Both the position numbers and the translations under genes were made by a program. The notes under the pieces are model-generated. The model searched no databases. It saw only the letters and a program-made list of their open reading frames with translations, and had not been told where the DNA came from. Positions 62,390 to 64,000 of a DNA stretch of 64,000 nucleotides are shown here, one piece after another. The first letter of the stretch is position 1, and the number at the start of each line of letters is the position of its first letter. Source of the DNA: Roseiflexus sp034432635 (GTDB taxonomy: Bacteria; Chloroflexota; Chloroflexia; Chloroflexales; Roseiflexaceae); NCBI GenBank assembly GCA_034432635.1, contig DAOUBK010000080.1:62001-126000 (forward strand), in the 5' to 3' direction.

Positions 62390-62513
62390 GCGTAATTTCT
62401 GAACAACCGCTGGAAGTTGTGCTGCAAGGCTAAAGTCAAGTCCCTGCTGAGGGATTGGTGAAGCATCCCCAACGTTTACCCCTTGCATATGCAATGTGCC
62501 GCTTTTGTAAACC

Positions 62514-62542
62514 TTGACGTAACCTCTCAAATCTACTATAGT
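62514..62542 (+). promoter_or_regulatory. Predicted sigma-70-type promoter of the protoporphyrinogen oxidase gene
   Basis: TTGACG (62514-62519) and TATAGT (62537-62542) are separated by 17 bp. Transcription would start near 62549, about 34 nt before the ATG at 62583. Confidence 0.7.
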
Positions 62543-62582
62543 GAGCGCGGATTTGACAGATTTGAAAGAATTCGGTGCGTCC

Positions 62583-64000
62583 ATGACCGCGATGTATGCC
62601 ACATCGACGGCGCTGCCGTTCCCGCATGTTCAACCTCACGTTGTAGTGGTTGGCGGCGGGATCGGCGGAATGAGCGCAGCGTATGAACTGGGTCGCGCAG
62701 CACGCGACGGCGCTGCGCCAATTGCCGTCACCCTGATTGAACGCGAGGCGCGCTTAGGCGGCAAAGTGGTGACCGAACGGAACGGACCGTTCCTCATCGA
62801 AGGTGGTCCCGACTCCTTCATGGCCCAGAAGCCATGGGCGGCTGAACTGGCGCGTGAAATCGGGTTAGGCGACGAGTTGATGGTCGCCTCGCCGATGCGC
62901 CATACCACCTGGGTGTTGCGCAACGGACGACCGTATCCCCTGCCCGAAGGCATGCTGCTCATCGTTCCAACGCGCATCGCTCCTTTTGCGGTTTCCCCTC
63001 TGATTTCGCCGCTCGGCAAACTGCGCATGGCGCTCGATCTGTTCGTTCCGGCACGCCGTGATGATGGCGATGAAACCCTCGCCGACTTCATCCGTCGCCG
63101 TCTGGGCCGCGAGGCGCTCGACCGTCTGGCGGAACCGATCCTCTCCGGCATCCACAGCGCAGAGTGTGAGCGCCAGAGCATTATGGCGACCTTCCCGCGC
63201 TTCCGCGATCTAGAGAAACGGCACGGCAGCCTGATCCGTGGTATGCTTGCCGTGCGTCGCGCAGCGCCCCCGTTGTCTGCCGCGCATCAATCCCCGTTTA
63301 TGACCCTGCGTGGCGGGATGGGTGCGTTGATCGACCGCCTGGAGCGTCATCTGACAGCGCGGATCCTCACCGGTCGCCAGGTGACGACGCTGATACACGA
63401 CCCGACAGCCGTTCGTCCTTACCGCCTGCTGCTGGACGATGGCGCGCTGCTGGAAGCTGATGCCGTGATTCTGGCGACGCCGGCGTATGTCACCGCCGAT
63501 CTGCTGAACGAGGCATTCCCGGACCTGGCAGGCGCCCTGCGCGCTATCCGGTACGTCTCGACCGCAACGATTTCGCTGGTCTACCGGCGCGCCGAAGTCG
63601 GCACGCCGCTCGACGGGTATGGGCTGGTGATCCCGCGCAGCGAGCAGAGCCAGATCAATGCCTGTACCCTCTCGTCGGTCAAGTTCCGCTACCGCGCTCC
63701 CGACGAGTATCTGCTGCTGCGGTGTTTTGTCGGCGGTTCACGCAAACCGGAATTGCTGTTGCGCGATGATAACGACCTGGTACACCTGGCACAGTCCGAT
63801 CTGCGCGCTATCCTGGGCATCACTGCCGACCCTGTGCTGACACGCATCTATCGGTGGCACAACGGCAACCCGCAGTATGATGTCGGGCATCTGGATCGTA
63901 TCGCCGCGCTCGAAGCACGCTGTCCAGACGGATTGCTGCTCGCCGGTGCAGCGTACCGCGGCGTCGGCGTGCCCGACTGCATCAAACAGGGGCGGGATGC
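62583..64000 (+). CDS. hemY: Protoporphyrinogen oxidase, oxygen-dependent type (3' end cut by the window)
   Basis: About 472 codons are visible from ATG 62583 (ATG 62592 is possible) to the window edge without a stop. The FAD-binding dinucleotide motif VVVGGGIGGMSAAYEL (~19-34) is followed by ERNGPFLIEGGPDSFMAQKP, typical of HemY. The middle (RRLGREALDRLAEPILSGIHS) and the end (LLLAGAAYRGVGVPDCIKQG) also match. It oxidises protoporphyrinogen IX to protoporphyrin IX, feeding haem and bacteriochlorophyll synthesis. It is nearly complete; only the last few residues and the stop lie outside. Confidence 0.93.
   Translation, partial: MTAMYATSTALPFPHVQPHVVVVGGGIGGMSAAYELGRAARDGAAPIAVTLIEREARLGGKVVTERNGPFLIEGGPDSFMAQKPWAAELAREIGLGDELMVASPMRHTTWVLRNGRPYPLPEGMLLIVPTRIAPFAVSPLISPLGKLRMALDLFVPARRDDGDETLADFIRRRLGREALDRLAEPILSGIHSAECERQSIMATFPRFRDLEKRHGSLIRGMLAVRRAAPPLSAAHQSPFMTLRGGMGALIDRLERHLTARILTGRQVTTLIHDPTAVRPYRLLLDDGALLEADAVILATPAYVTADLLNEAFPDLAGALRAIRYVSTATISLVYRRAEVGTPLDGYGLVIPRSEQSQINACTLSSVKFRYRAPDEYLLLRCFVGGSRKPELLLRDDNDLVHLAQSDLRAILGITADPVLTRIYRWHNGNPQYDVGHLDRIAALEARCPDGLLLAGAAYRGVGVPDCIKQGRD

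Noticed and set aside
1..64000. tRNA, rRNA, prophage or integrase genes
   Set aside because: Scanned intergenic gaps for GGTTCGAATCC-like T-loops and for integrase or transposase motifs; none seen, though scanning by eye can miss a tRNA.

Overview
The window looks like chromosomal DNA of a filamentous anoxygenic phototroph of the Chloroflexota, most likely Roseiflexus or a close relative. This is inferred from GC-rich coding DNA, Chloroflexota-style secreted proteins with Pro/Thr-rich linkers and short C-terminal 'LPLV'-type tails, GAF-rich sensor kinases, and the overall gene mix. No rRNA, tRNA, CRISPR array, insertion sequence or prophage was seen. About 46 protein-coding genes are supported; the first and last are cut by the window edges.

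Layout. 1-1205: 3' end of a secreted protein, then a gene-free stretch with dispersed repeats. 1206-12633 (minus strand): a signalling block of three large sensor histidine kinases with no response regulator, a DUF11 surface protein, a UDP-sugar dehydrogenase and a zinc-ribbon membrane protein. 12812-21016: a RarD-type transporter and then the most interesting part of the window, a putative nitrite-respiration module. It holds a 2[4Fe-4S] ferredoxin, a CXXXY-type CcmE, a CRP/FNR-type regulator, an FKBP isomerase, a fused GlcD-GlcE oxidase and a cytochrome cd1 (NirS-like) lipoprotein. Two nearly identical CRP-like operators with equally spaced -10 boxes lie before the ferredoxin-ccmE pair and before nirS, and the regulator's recognition helix fits them. 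21341-30668: RfbB, a PGRP-type amidase, ComEC, a PIG-L deacetylase, a metalloprotease lipoprotein and a small membrane protein whose leader carries a 48-bp tandem duplication.

31216-39780 (plus strand): Lon, an aminoglycoside-phosphotransferase-like kinase, a CoA-transferase/racemase, a SEC-C protein, a membrane glycosyltransferase-like protein and a histidine phosphatase. 40009-44433 (minus strand): a compact run of class II aldolase, DNA-ligase-associated exonuclease, ATP-dependent DNA ligase and a histone-deacetylase-like hydrolase, the last two overlapping by 4 bp. 45044-64000: a PfkB kinase, a prolyl oligopeptidase, a DUF4397 protein, a short HTH protein, two GH2 glycosidases, RadA, a PIN-TRAM protein, a class III aminotransferase with a cysteine-rich insertion, an M20 amidohydrolase, a DJ-1/PfpI protein and protoporphyrinogen oxidase running off the end.

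Several intergenic regions share a family of non-coding repeats built around a CTCTCCCGC/GCGGGAGAG hairpin with GGGGCGGACAG-type ends, resembling a non-autonomous inverted-repeat element. Start codons were adjusted by Shine-Dalgarno spacing where possible; functional calls rest on motifs read by eye, with no database search.
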